64,000 bases of DNA. Origin: Ochrobactrum quorumnocens (GTDB lineage: Bacteria > Pseudomonadota > Alphaproteobacteria > Rhizobiales > Rhizobiaceae). The notes below the pieces were generated by a model. It searched no databases and was not told where the DNA came from. It worked only from the letters and a program-made list of their open reading frames with translations. Shown here piece by piece: positions 27,572 to 35,636 of this stretch. Each line of letters begins with the position of its first letter. Within the stretch, counting starts at the first letter, position 1. The stretch is from NCBI RefSeq assembly GCF_002278035.1, contig NZ_CP022604.1, forward strand, positions 310,001-374,000. The letters are read 5' to 3'. The position numbers and the translations under genes are program-made.

Positions 27572-28663
27572 ATGACGCAGAGGGATGCGGGAATTCTGGC
27601 AGATGCGGATATTGCTGCACTGTTTGAAAGCGGTTTGCTGGCATCTGCGCGTCCATTGGATGCCGATCAGATTCAGCCTGCTAGTCTTGATCTGCGGTTG
27701 GGTGCCAAAGCCTATCGTGTGCGCGCATCCTTCATGCCGGGTCCCGGAACCCCGGTTATCGACAAGCTGGAACGTCTCAAGCTGCACGAGATCGACTTGA
27801 CTGCGGGTGCAGTGCTTGAAACGGGTTGTGTCTATATCGTGCCTTTGCTTGAAAGCCTGTCACTTTCGCCAGAGCTTTCAGCATCCGCCAATCCAAAAAG
27901 CTCGACCGGTCGTCTTGATATCTTCACCCGCGTCATCACCGATGGTGCGCAGGAATTCGACAAGGTTCCGGCTGGTTACAAAGGCCCGCTCTATCTTGAA
28001 GTCAGCCCACGCACATTCCCGATTGTGGCACGTACTGGTTCTCGCCTGTCGCAGATCCGTTTCCGCAAGGGCCGCGCGCAGTTGAGCGAAGCGGAACTGG
28101 CAATCCTTCATCAGAACGAGACGCTGGTTGCTTCTGAAATGCCGAATATTTCAGGCGGCGGCATCGCGCTTTCGGTTGATCTGTCAGGCAGCGAAGACAG
28201 ATTAATTGGTTATCGCGGCAAGCATCACACGGCTGTCGTCGATGTCGATAAACGCGCCGCGCATGACGTGCTCGATTTCTGGGAGCCGATCTATGATCGC
28301 GGTTCACGAGAGCTCGTGCTCGATCCTGATGAGTTCTATATTTTGGTTTCGCGTGAAGCCGTGCATGTGCCGCCGCTTTTCGCAGCTGAAATGACGCCTT
28401 TCGACCCGCTGGTTGGTGAATTCCGTGTGCATTATGCGGGCTTCTTTGATCCAGGTTTCGGCCATAGCTCTGCTGGTGGCACTGGAAGCCGCGCGGTTCT
28501 GGAAGTGCGCAGTCATGAAGTCCCGTTCATTCTCGAACATGGCCAGATTGTCGGCCGTCTTGTTTATGAGCATATGTTGAATCGCCCGAAGGCGCTTTAC
28601 GGTGTCGATCTCGGATCGAACTATCAGGCGCAGCAACTCAAGCTCTCCAAGCATTTCAGGTGA
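27572..28663 (+). CDS. dCTP deaminase-like protein with two Dcd-type halves
   Basis: A 363-residue member of the 2'-deoxycytidine 5'-triphosphate deaminase family found in Alphaproteobacteria, about twice the length of E. coli Dcd. The first half (about 1-185) carries the recognisable Dcd core: PASLDLRLG, NPKSSTGRLDIF (the HARSS-type nucleotide loop) and GPLYLEVSPRTFPI. The second half (about 200-363) repeats the dUTPase/Dcd jelly-roll with GFFDPGFGHSSAGGTGSRAVLEV and YEHMLNRPKALYG. It should supply dUMP/dUTP for thymidylate synthesis. Which half keeps catalytic residues is not certain from reading alone. The start ATG at 27572 gives a normal N-terminus; no strong ribosome site is seen. Confidence 0.85.
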   Translation: MTQRDAGILADADIAALFESGLLASARPLDADQIQPASLDLRLGAKAYRVRASFMPGPGTPVIDKLERLKLHEIDLTAGAVLETGCVYIVPLLESLSLSPELSASANPKSSTGRLDIFTRVITDGAQEFDKVPAGYKGPLYLEVSPRTFPIVARTGSRLSQIRFRKGRAQLSEAELAILHQNETLVASEMPNISGGGIALSVDLSGSEDRLIGYRGKHHTAVVDVDKRAAHDVLDFWEPIYDRGSRELVLDPDEFYILVSREAVHVPPLFAAEMTPFDPLVGEFRVHYAGFFDPGFGHSSAGGTGSRAVLEVRSHEVPFILEHGQIVGRLVYEHMLNRPKALYGVDLGSNYQAQQLKLSKHFR

Positions 28664-28721
28664 TTGCGCTCTTCCCGATCCTACTTCTATAAATTGGAGC
28701 GAAGTGGAGGAGGCCGGAAGA

Positions 28722-29720
28722 GTGAAGCATGGTAAGGATGATGTACGGGAAAACACAGTAGATGTGCCACCGCGCCGTCTGTTGGTGGGTATCGTCGCGC
28801 TGCCGGGCTTTACACTGACAGCACTCAGCCTGTTTCTTGATCCGTTTCGACTGGCAGCCGATGACCGTGACAAGAGCCGTCAGATCAGATGCGGGTGGAA
28901 AATCTGCACCTTGTCTGGCGATCCGGTTACGTCCAGTTCCGGCATGGTCATTGAACCGACCGCGCCCATAGGTGAACTTGATGAATGTGATTATGTGGCG
29001 GTGGTTGGCGGTTTGCTTGCGCAATATCGCCCGCGCCAGCAAGCGTTGATTGATCTCATCAAACGAGCCGACAAACGCGGCAAGACGGTGGTGGGCCTTT
29101 GCACGGCAGCTTTCCTGCTTGCCGAAGGCGGTTTGCTCGATGACCGCAATTGCTGCGTCAGCTGGTTTCACCGCGACGACTTCGTCGATCTTTTCGACGG
29201 TCATACGGCTGATACAACCAGCCTTTTTCATCGCAGCGGCCGACACTACACCTGTGCAGGCGGACTGGGCGCTGCGTCGCTTTCGCTGTCGATCATTCAG
29301 AATGAAATCTCCGAGGAACTGGCGCGCAAAAGCGCATCCATTTTGATGATCCCTTATGAGCTGGTGCGATCTGAACAACCGGCGCTCAGCTTCAATGGCG
29401 TTCGCTCACCGATGATCCGCAAGGCGATCCGCATTTTCGAGGAAACGCTGGAAGAGCCAGTGCCGATGATTGATGTGGCGCGCAAGCTCGGTATTTCTGT
29501 CCGCCAGATGGAGCGAGGTTTCCGCATGGCTGTTGGGCGCACCGCTTTCGAGGTCCGTGAGGAGTTACGGGTCAAGAAGGCGCGCGAGCTGTTGTCTGAA
29601 ACCGGGCTCTCGCTTCTGGAAGTGGCGGTCGCCAGCGGCTTTACCGACACCCGCAGCATGAACCGTTCGTTTATCAGACAGAAGCAAAAAGCCCCGCGCG
29701 AATATCGCAAACAGCACTGA
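28722..29720 (+). CDS. GlxA-family AraC-type transcriptional regulator
   Basis: A 332-residue regulator with an N-terminal DJ-1/PfpI-like amidase-fold domain (about 15-190; the nucleophile-elbow position reads GLCTAAFLLAEGG with Cys) and a C-terminal AraC double helix-turn-helix (about 230-330; DVARKLGISVRQMERGF and LLEVAVASGFTDTRSMNRSF). Members with this layout (GlxA, ArgR/CdhR, GbdR) control catabolism of choline, carnitine, arginine and similar amines. The target is unknown. The start is a GTG at 28722 with GGAGG 11 bases upstream; earlier frames overlap the dCTP deaminase gene. Confidence 0.88.
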   Translation: MKHGKDDVRENTVDVPPRRLLVGIVALPGFTLTALSLFLDPFRLAADDRDKSRQIRCGWKICTLSGDPVTSSSGMVIEPTAPIGELDECDYVAVVGGLLAQYRPRQQALIDLIKRADKRGKTVVGLCTAAFLLAEGGLLDDRNCCVSWFHRDDFVDLFDGHTADTTSLFHRSGRHYTCAGGLGAASLSLSIIQNEISEELARKSASILMIPYELVRSEQPALSFNGVRSPMIRKAIRIFEETLEEPVPMIDVARKLGISVRQMERGFRMAVGRTAFEVREELRVKKARELLSETGLSLLEVAVASGFTDTRSMNRSFIRQKQKAPREYRKQH

Positions 29721-29851
29721 GCTTGTGAGATAGCTTGCGAATCCCCCACTGACCTCCTATTTTCCGCGACGAAACTGCCAGTTTGGCAGAGGGGCTGAAA
29801 CGCGTCGCATTTTATCGTATCCATACCGCGCGTTTAATGCCCTTTGTTTTT

Positions 29852-29901
29852 ACACATGTCTTTAACGGAAAACCGGTTCCCGCTTTTCGGAGACATGCTT
29901 T
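29852..29901. repeat. Family B-type repeat
   Basis: ACATGTCTTTAACGGAAAACCGGTTCCCGCTTTTCGGAGACATGCTT-type palindromic unit, related to the copies at 15250 and 39216. It lies just upstream of the DUF6460 gene's ribosome site. Confidence 0.65.
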
Positions 29902-29917
29902 TATGCAGGAGATTTGC

Positions 29918-30184
29918 ATGTCTGATGGTGTAAACCGTTTTCTTGGCGATACGCCAGCGCGCGTGCTGATCAAGCTGGTACTGATCTCGCTTGTTGTGGG
30001 CGTGGTGATGAGCGCATTCCACTGGACGCCGTATGATATTCTCTATGGCATCCGCGATTTTGTGCTGCGTCTGTGGAATATGGGCTTCTCAGCAATTGCT
30101 GGTTTTGCCGATTATCTCATTCTTGGTGCGGCAGTCGTTATTCCTGCCTTTATTTTGCTCCGTATCCTGAGTTACCGGAAATAA
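29918..30184 (+). CDS. DUF6460-type small membrane protein
   Basis: An 88-residue protein with a short polar N-terminus (MSDGVNRFLGDTPARV) and two hydrophobic helices at about 17-35 and 62-82, separated by an amphipathic segment (WTPYDILYGIRDFVLRLWNMGF). This matches the DUF6460 layout as I recall it in Rhizobiales; no biochemical function is known. GGAG lies eight bases before the ATG at 29918. Upstream extensions run through a repeat and are not coding. It precedes a CAP-domain secreted protein by 79 bases on the same strand. Confidence 0.75.
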   Translation: MSDGVNRFLGDTPARVLIKLVLISLVVGVVMSAFHWTPYDILYGIRDFVLRLWNMGFSAIAGFADYLILGAAVVIPAFILLRILSYRK

Positions 30185-30263
30185 TCAGAGCATTTGAGCC
30201 AAGAGTGCGAAGCATTTTTGTGCCGAACAATGCTTCAATTTGAACCGCTCAGAAACCGGACAA

Positions 30264-30746
30264 ATGCAGCAGAACGACACGTTTATTCTTTCCCGGCGGG
30301 GATTTTTGATCCTCGCCGGTGGTGCACTGGCTTTCGCCGCCTTGCCTGCGGGCTTTGCGGATGCCGCAGCAGACGTCGATCCAACGGACTTGTTCAATCA
30401 GATCCGCAAGGCCAACGGCCTGTCGTCGATGGCGACCGATAGCAAGCTCGAACAGGCCGCGCTTTATCAGGCACGGCGTATGGCAACCCATGGCAAGATT
30501 GGCCACTCGGTTGGCTGGGGTAATGGCTTCGTCTCGCGGCTTAAGCAGGCAGGCATTCGCGGTCCTGCTGCGGAAAACGTCGCTTCGGGCCAGCCCAATA
30601 CCCAAGCGGTATTCGATGCCTGGATGAAATCGCCCGGCCATCGCAAAAACATGCTCGATCCCACATTCGGGCATTATGGCCTTGCCTGGGCAACACCTGA
30701 AAATAATCCGCGTCGCATTTATTGGGCGATGATGTTGGGGCTTTAA
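30264..30746 (+). CDS. Secreted CAP (SCP/PR-1)-domain protein, Tat signal
   Basis: A 160-residue protein. Residues 9-35 contain a twin-arginine signal (SRRGFLILAGG) with an Ala-rich h-region ending near ADA. The rest is a CAP domain: LFNQIRKANGL, a His in HSVGWGNG, AENVASG, and the closing WMKSPGHRKNMLDPTFGHYGL signature. CAP proteins are extracytoplasmic and of varied function; the bacterial ones may bind lipids or peptidoglycan. An ATG at 30264 is chosen over an in-frame TTG at 30240 because it leaves a normal Tat n-region; neither has a strong ribosome site. It ends four bases into the convergent TetR gene. Confidence 0.82.
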   Translation: MQQNDTFILSRRGFLILAGGALAFAALPAGFADAAADVDPTDLFNQIRKANGLSSMATDSKLEQAALYQARRMATHGKIGHSVGWGNGFVSRLKQAGIRGPAAENVASGQPNTQAVFDAWMKSPGHRKNMLDPTFGHYGLAWATPENNPRRIYWAMMLGL

Positions 30747-31342
30747 ATTCTTTTGTCGACCAAGAGTCCGGAAGCCAGATGCTGAAACACATCTACAGCC
30801 TTTTTCAGCGCTGACGCTGGATTGTCGCTTGCGGCAACCCAAAGCGCTGCATTCAGTGCTGCTCCGCTTAACAGGCGCGCCGCAGCGTCCACATCGACGG
30901 ACTTCAAAACACCTTCTGCGATCAGAACTTCAACCGTTTTGCGCGTGACGTCGAGGCAGGCATTCTGGCTGGGCCATTGCGAAGGGTCTCCCAGAAAAGC
31001 CGGGCCATCTAAGAGGACGATCCGCTGCACTTCTGGTTCCAATGCCATCTCGATATAGGTCTTAGCCTCCGTTATCAGCGCATCCCAAGGGTCAGCTTTA
31101 ACGGACGCTGCTTCCTTGGCACGTGCAGCCATTTCACCATCAATCTGTGCAACGACGGCGGCCAGCAAGCCCTTCTTGTCACCAAAATTATGATAGAGCG
31201 CGCCGCGTGTCAGCCCCGCTTCAGCGGTTAGATCGTCCATGGATGCGGCTGCAAAGCCTTTTTCGGCGAAGGCTTTCCTCGCTGCAACCAGCAGCAATTG
31301 GCGGTTTTCCATCATGGTTTCAGCACGAGACCTCGGGGCCAT
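30743..31342 (-). CDS. TetR-family transcriptional regulator
   Basis: A 199-residue TetR repressor with an N-terminal helix-turn-helix (AASMDDLTAEAGLTRGALYHNFGDKKGLLAAVV) at about residues 25-65 and a C-terminal TetR_C-type ligand domain. CCGGAG lies six bases before the ATG at 31342. It is divergent from a Rid-like gene, and two matching palindromes (ATACG-N3-CGTAT) sit in the 103-base gap, so it very likely represses both genes until a ligand binds. The ligand is unknown. Confidence 0.87.
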   Translation of the reverse strand: MAPRSRAETMMENRQLLLVAARKAFAEKGFAAASMDDLTAEAGLTRGALYHNFGDKKGLLAAVVAQIDGEMAARAKEAASVKADPWDALITEAKTYIEMALEPEVQRIVLLDGPAFLGDPSQWPSQNACLDVTRKTVEVLIAEGVLKSVDVDAAARLLSGAALNAALWVAASDNPASALKKAVDVFQHLASGLLVDKRI

Positions 31343-31361
31343 GCAAATCTCCGGTGTTGAC

Positions 31362-31374
31362 ATACGGTGCGTAT
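31362..31374. promoter_or_regulatory. TetR operator half-pair 1
   Basis: ATACG-GTG-CGTAT, a 13-base palindrome 20 bases upstream of the TetR start. Confidence 0.7.
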
Positions 31375-31385
31375 ATGAAATACAC

Positions 31386-31398
31386 ATACGTTACGTAT
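31386..31398. promoter_or_regulatory. TetR operator half-pair 2
   Basis: ATACGT-T-ACGTAT, sharing the ATACG...CGTAT arms of the first site. The centres are 24 bases apart, near two helical turns plus a little, which would allow two dimers on nearby faces. Confidence 0.7.
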
Positions 31399-31445
31399 AT
31401 CAAACTTGTAGGCTTAAAAAAAGCTGTATATCGAAAGGATGTTCC

Positions 31446-31838
31446 ATGACCCGCATCGCTATATTTCCCGATGGTCGCCAGGACCTTTATGAACAAAACG
31501 GTTACTCGGCTGCCATTCGCTCCGGCGACCTTCTCTTTGTATCTGGGCAGGTTGGTAGCCGTGAAGACGGATCGCCCGAACCTGAATTCAAAGCACAGGT
31601 TGAACGCGCATTCGATAATCTGCGCAATGTATTGGCAGTGGCGGGCTGCACATTCGATAACATCGTGGACGTGACTACATTTCATACAGACCCGCAAAAC
31701 CAGTTTACGACAATCATGGACGTGAAGGCGCGCATGTTTGCCGAGAAGCCGTATCCAAACTGGACCGCTGTGGGCGTCAACTGGCTTGCTGGTTTTGACT
31801 TCGAAATCAAGGTTATTGCGCGCATTCCGAACGCTTAA
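31446..31838 (+). CDS. Rid/YjgF-family protein lacking the catalytic arginine
   Basis: A 130-residue Rid-family (YjgF/YER057c/UK114) protein. The core SGDLLFVSGQVG (about 26-37), VERAFDNLRNVLAVAG (52-67) and the C-terminal VGVNWLAGFDFEIKVIA (109-125) fit the family. True RidA imine deaminases have an Arg in PxR near the C-terminus; here the equivalent segment reads PYPNWTAV, with Trp at 106. That places it among the Rid subgroups without this Arg, whose activity is not deaminase-like or is unknown. AAAGGA lies six bases before the ATG. It is divergent from the TetR gene and its stop codon lies within a family A repeat. Confidence 0.85.
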   Translation: MTRIAIFPDGRQDLYEQNGYSAAIRSGDLLFVSGQVGSREDGSPEPEFKAQVERAFDNLRNVLAVAGCTFDNIVDVTTFHTDPQNQFTTIMDVKARMFAEKPYPNWTAVGVNWLAGFDFEIKVIARIPNA

Positions 31839-31942
31839 AAGTATTTCCAGCAAAAGTTGGAACCGGTTTTGTGTTCGGAAATGCGTAAAAACAAATAGTT
31901 ACAGGGGTTCCAACGATTCAATATTAACTGGAGCCGCTGTAA
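31835..31942 (+). repeat. Intergenic repeat, family A copy 3
   Basis: The terminal TTAAAA of this copy provides the TAA stop codon of the Rid-like gene. The unit ends with GGAGCCGCTGTAA. Confidence 0.85.
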
Positions 31943-32069
31943 TGAATCGAAAACTCTGCGGACATAGTGTTGTCAGGCCTGCGACAATGCGGTGGCCGAA
32001 TTTTCTGTCGTTTCCAGAAATTCCAGAGTAGAGCTTCCTCCAATTGCTAATGAGTTGTTGGGGTCAGCC

Positions 32070-33428
32070 ATGGATCAGATGCTGCACGAAAAGAGCATCG
32101 TTTCCAGACCATTTGATGTGACGCATCGCATGGTGATGATGATCGCCGTGCCGATGACGCTGGCGGCTGTCACCACGCCTTTGCTCGGCCTTGTTGACAT
32201 GGGCGTGGTCGGTCAGATGGGGCAGGCCGAACTGATTGGCGGATTGGCAATTGGCGCGCTAGTTTTCGATTTTCTGCTGACGATGTTCAGCTTCCTGCGC
32301 TCGGGCACGACCGGCCTTGTGGCACAAGCCATGGGTGCGGAGGACAAGGCAGAAGAACAGGCGATCTTCTGGCGCGCAATCATCATTGCAATCGTTGCGG
32401 GTTGTCTGATGATCCTGAGCTTGCCGCTTGTTCTCACTGTCGCGTCCGATTTTATTCATCCAACGCCTGCAACACAGGCTGCGATGGTAAGCTATGTTTC
32501 CATCCGCATGTTGTCGGCACCTGTGGCGCTGATCAATTATTCAGTGCTCGGTTTGCTGCTTGGCCGCGGGCAGGGCGTGCTTGGCTTGAGCCTCCAGGTG
32601 CTTATCAACGGCATTAACATTGTGCTGTGCATCGTGCTCGGTCTGGAACTGGGCTGGGGTGTCGAAGGCGTTGCCTGGGCGACAGTGACTGGCGAAACGG
32701 TGGCCGCTATTGTCGGGCTGTTCCTTGTTATGCGCCATTTTCACAAGCAAACGGGTCGCCACCCAGATATCAAGCACATTCTGCACAAGGCTGGTATTGT
32801 GCGGATGATCGCGCTCAATCGAGACATCATGATCCGCTCGATCCTGCTTTTGACGGCATTTGCTTTCTTCACGCGCGCGGGCTCGGAGCTTGGGCCAGTG
32901 ACGCTTGCAGCAAATGCGGTGTTGATGAACTTCTTCCTCGTCTGTGGCTTCTTCCTTGATGGAATGGCGGCGGCGGTTGAGCAGATCGTCGGGCGTTCGG
33001 TCGGCGCGCGTCACAGCCCGGCTTTTGTGCGTGGTGCCAAGCTGACCTTCGTCTGGGGACTGGTCATGGCCAGCGCGATTGCGCTCATCCTGATGGTGTT
33101 TGGTGATGCGATTATTGGTCTGCTGTCGAAGGCCGAAGACGTGCGTGATGAGGCGATCAAATATCTGCCGTGGGCAGCACTGACAGGCCTCACGGGTCTT
33201 CTCGCTTTTCACATGGACGGCGTCTATATCGGCGCAACATGGTCGCGTGATATGCGCAACATGATGTTCTTCTCGCTGATATTCTTTTTGGTGGTGCTTT
33301 ATGCAGCAAAGCCCATGATGGGAAATCACGGGCTTTGGTTGGCACTCAATCTGTTTTTATCGATCCGCGGCGTAACGCTTCTGACGCTGCTGCCGCGCAG
33401 ATATCGATCAGAATTTTCCCGGAATTAA
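32070..33428 (+). CDS. MATE-family efflux transporter (DinF-like)
   Basis: A 452-residue protein with about 12 hydrophobic helices in two MatE halves. The opening motif VPMTLAAVTTPLLGLVDMGVVGQMGQAELIGG is typical of the DinF branch, and a second MatE half begins around residue 240. It should export cationic or redox-active compounds by proton or sodium antiport. The ATG at 32070 is chosen because the hydrophobic domain starts 20 residues later; the ribosome site (GGGG) is modest. The region just upstream (31943-32069) contains only the repeat end. It ends four bases into convergent pyrD. Confidence 0.88.
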   Translation: MDQMLHEKSIVSRPFDVTHRMVMMIAVPMTLAAVTTPLLGLVDMGVVGQMGQAELIGGLAIGALVFDFLLTMFSFLRSGTTGLVAQAMGAEDKAEEQAIFWRAIIIAIVAGCLMILSLPLVLTVASDFIHPTPATQAAMVSYVSIRMLSAPVALINYSVLGLLLGRGQGVLGLSLQVLINGINIVLCIVLGLELGWGVEGVAWATVTGETVAAIVGLFLVMRHFHKQTGRHPDIKHILHKAGIVRMIALNRDIMIRSILLLTAFAFFTRAGSELGPVTLAANAVLMNFFLVCGFFLDGMAAAVEQIVGRSVGARHSPAFVRGAKLTFVWGLVMASAIALILMVFGDAIIGLLSKAEDVRDEAIKYLPWAALTGLTGLLAFHMDGVYIGATWSRDMRNMMFFSLIFFLVVLYAAKPMMGNHGLWLALNLFLSIRGVTLLTLLPRRYRSEFSRN

Positions 33429-34519
33429 TCCGGAAGGCGACGCGCGGCCCATTGCTTGGTATCGCGGTCACGCAGTTCGGCGATATTGGCAGCACCTTCG
33501 TTTTTCACAGCCTCTGAGAGGCCGCGCAGGATTTCTGACGCGAGGCCCGGACCGCGATAGATCATGCCGGTGTAAAGCTGGATGAGATCGGCACCAGCCT
33601 TGATTTTGGCGAGCGCTGTTTCGGCACTATCGATACCACCTACGCCGATCAGCGGCATGTCAGCGCCGACGCGTTCGCGCATACGGGCCAGAATGACTGT
33701 TGAACGCTCGAAAAGTGGTGCGCCAGAAAGACCACCGGTTTCTTCATGGTTCTCGGCACTTTTCAGGCCATGGCGTGAAAGCGTGGTGTTGGAAACGATA
33801 ATGCCGTCGAGCTTCTGTGCTGTAGCTTCGGCCGCGATATCGTCCAGTTCTTCATTGCTGAGATCGGGTGCGATCTTGAGAAAGACAGGCCGCTTCAGCG
33901 TGCACATCTTGCCTTCTTCGTCGCGCGCTGCAAGCACGCGCGATAGCAGTTCGCGCAATGCCTCTCGCGACTGAAGGTTGCGCAGGCCGGGCGTGTTGGG
34001 CGAAGAAACATTGACGGTAAAATAGCGCGCAAGCTGATAGAACTTACGGATACCAGCCACATAATCGCCGATACGATCTTCAGCATCCTTGTTGGCACCG
34101 ATATTGACGCCGACAATGCCGCTTTTGCCTGCACGTTGCGACAATTGCTTGAAAGCTGCATCGTGGCCTTCATTGTTGAAGCCAAGCCGGTTGATGACGG
34201 CGTGATCATCTGGCAGGCGGAAAATACGCGGGCGTGGATTACCGCTTTGCGGACGCGGGGTGATCGTGCCGACTTCTGTGAAGCCGAAACCGATTTTCAA
34301 AAGCGCATCCGGCACTTCGGCATTCTTGTCATAGCCTGCGGCCATGCCCAGCGGGTTCGGGAATTGCAGTCCTGCAATCTTAACCGAAAGCGCAGGGTCA
34401 TTGGAGCGGTTGCATGTAACGATGCCGGTTTTAAGACCGGCAATGGACAAACCATGCGCCTGCTCGGCATCGAGCGAGAACAATGCACGTCGCCCGATAA
34501 GTTCAAAAAGCCCGCTCAT
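33425..34519 (-). CDS. pyrD: Dihydroorotate dehydrogenase (quinone)
   Basis: A 364-residue class 2 DHODH, which oxidises dihydroorotate to orotate and passes electrons to ubiquinone at the inner membrane. The N-terminal amphipathic membrane helix (residues 1-30, FELIGRRALFSLDAEQAH) is present. FMN and substrate motifs include NPLGMAAGYDKN, GVNIGANKD, the catalytic serine region VNVSSPNTPGLRNLQ, FLKIAPDLS and LIGVGGIDS. The start codon overlaps the stop of the DUF952 gene (ATGA), so the two are cotranslated. Confidence 0.96.
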   Translation of the reverse strand: MSGLFELIGRRALFSLDAEQAHGLSIAGLKTGIVTCNRSNDPALSVKIAGLQFPNPLGMAAGYDKNAEVPDALLKIGFGFTEVGTITPRPQSGNPRPRIFRLPDDHAVINRLGFNNEGHDAAFKQLSQRAGKSGIVGVNIGANKDAEDRIGDYVAGIRKFYQLARYFTVNVSSPNTPGLRNLQSREALRELLSRVLAARDEEGKMCTLKRPVFLKIAPDLSNEELDDIAAEATAQKLDGIIVSNTTLSRHGLKSAENHEETGGLSGAPLFERSTVILARMRERVGADMPLIGVGGIDSAETALAKIKAGADLIQLYTGMIYRGPGLASEILRGLSEAVKNEGAANIAELRDRDTKQWAARRLPD

Positions 34520-34881
34520 TTATCCTCAAGCTCCGGAAAGATATGGAGACCATCTTTGTCGAGCGGCAAGGGCTCGACTTTTGTGACTGCCGACATTGGC
34601 AGCGCTGCATAAAGATGCGGAAAGAGTGCTCCGCCACGCGAGGCTTCATATTTCAGCGCATCGCCCAAACTGCTTGTAAGAAAATCCGCATCCACGCTCA
34701 CAAGCAGCAGATCCGTTTGCCCGGCAAAGTGTTTGGCGGCTGTTTCCCGCACCTGTGTATAGGTAGAGAAATGGATATAGCCATCAGCAATATCAACCGG
34801 TGCCCCGGTAAAAATGCCAGCTTCTTCTGCCTGCGCCCAGAGATCGCGCGGGGCGATCTTGTAGATGGTCGTTTTGGTCAT
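34516..34881 (-). CDS. DUF952 family protein
   Basis: A 121-residue DUF952 protein. The family signature DGYIHFSTYTQVRETAAKHFAGQTDLLLVSVDAD appears at about residues 33-66, and the GALFPHLYAALP segment with conserved His at about 83-96. Some members resemble glutathione S-transferase-like or ADP-ribosyltransferase-like folds, but function is unknown. It overlaps pyrD by four bases; the same order is, to my recall, frequent in Rhizobiales, suggesting a role tied to pyrimidine synthesis or simply operon conservation. Confidence 0.88.
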   Translation of the reverse strand: MTKTTIYKIAPRDLWAQAEEAGIFTGAPVDIADGYIHFSTYTQVRETAAKHFAGQTDLLLVSVDADFLTSSLGDALKYEASRGGALFPHLYAALPMSAVTKVEPLPLDKDGLHIFPELEDK

Positions 34882-35044
34882 GGCAGCTCTCTAGACCGAA
34901 TTAGTTAGAAAATCAAAGCATGACGTGTTCGTTTTTCTTGCATAGCTCCCATATGATGGGGGGAAGTTGAAAGCGCGTCACGAAAAGTGTGACACGGATT
35001 TCGGACAAGCTGCGCTTAGAACATGCGTTAAAGGAGATCGAAAC

Positions 35045-35500
35045 ATGTCTGGCAAAACCATCCCGTTATTTCGCACACTAGCCGCTGTTTCATTGCTGGG
35101 TACAAGCTTTGCAGCAAGCGGTGCTCATGCTGAGGAAAACGGGCGCTATCGCCTTGAAGGCACCGAAACCGGTTACGTGCGGCTCGATACTCGCACCGGC
35201 GCATTGTCGGTTTGCAACGAGCAGCAGGGGCAGCTTATCTGCAAGATGGCGACCGAGGATCGAGAAGCTTACGAAAATGATATTTCCGATTTGCAGGATC
35301 GGGTGAAGAAGCTTGAGGGCAAGGTTACAGCTCTTGAAGCAGGTGGTGCATCTGCTTCTGCATCCAAGCTGCCAACAGATGCGGAGTTCGAGCAGTCTCT
35401 TGGCTATATGGAGCGTTTCATGCGTCGTTTCATGGATGTAACGAAGAGTTTCGACAGCGAGACCGATAAGCCCGCAGAGGGTGCGGCACCCGCTCAATAG
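35045..35500 (+). CDS. Periplasmic coiled-coil protein of unknown function
   Basis: A 151-residue protein with a signal peptide (1-29, ending AHAEE). A short beta-rich part follows, containing two cysteines (VCNEQQGQLICKM, C61 and C69-type spacing) and the phrase YRLEGTETGYVRLDTRTGALSVC. Residues about 74-100 form a coiled coil (EAYENDISDLQDRVKKLEGKV). The tail is Glu/Pro/Ala-rich. AAGGAG lies nine bases before the ATG at 35045. Homologous 'hypothetical periplasmic' proteins occur in Brucella and Rhizobium as I recall; no function is known. It lies upstream of prlS but 136 bases apart. Confidence 0.8.
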   Translation: MSGKTIPLFRTLAAVSLLGTSFAASGAHAEENGRYRLEGTETGYVRLDTRTGALSVCNEQQGQLICKMATEDREAYENDISDLQDRVKKLEGKVTALEAGGASASASKLPTDAEFEQSLGYMERFMRRFMDVTKSFDSETDKPAEGAAPAQ

Positions 35501-35636
35501 AAGGGGGCATTTTTGCGGGACGGCTCTAACTAATTGATAATAGGGTAGACCTTGCGCGCTAACTATGAAAATGCTTGCCTTCCCCTGTGTGTTACCTCCA
35601 ATTATGAGGGTAACAGCAGGGGAGGATGGTCCGGCA

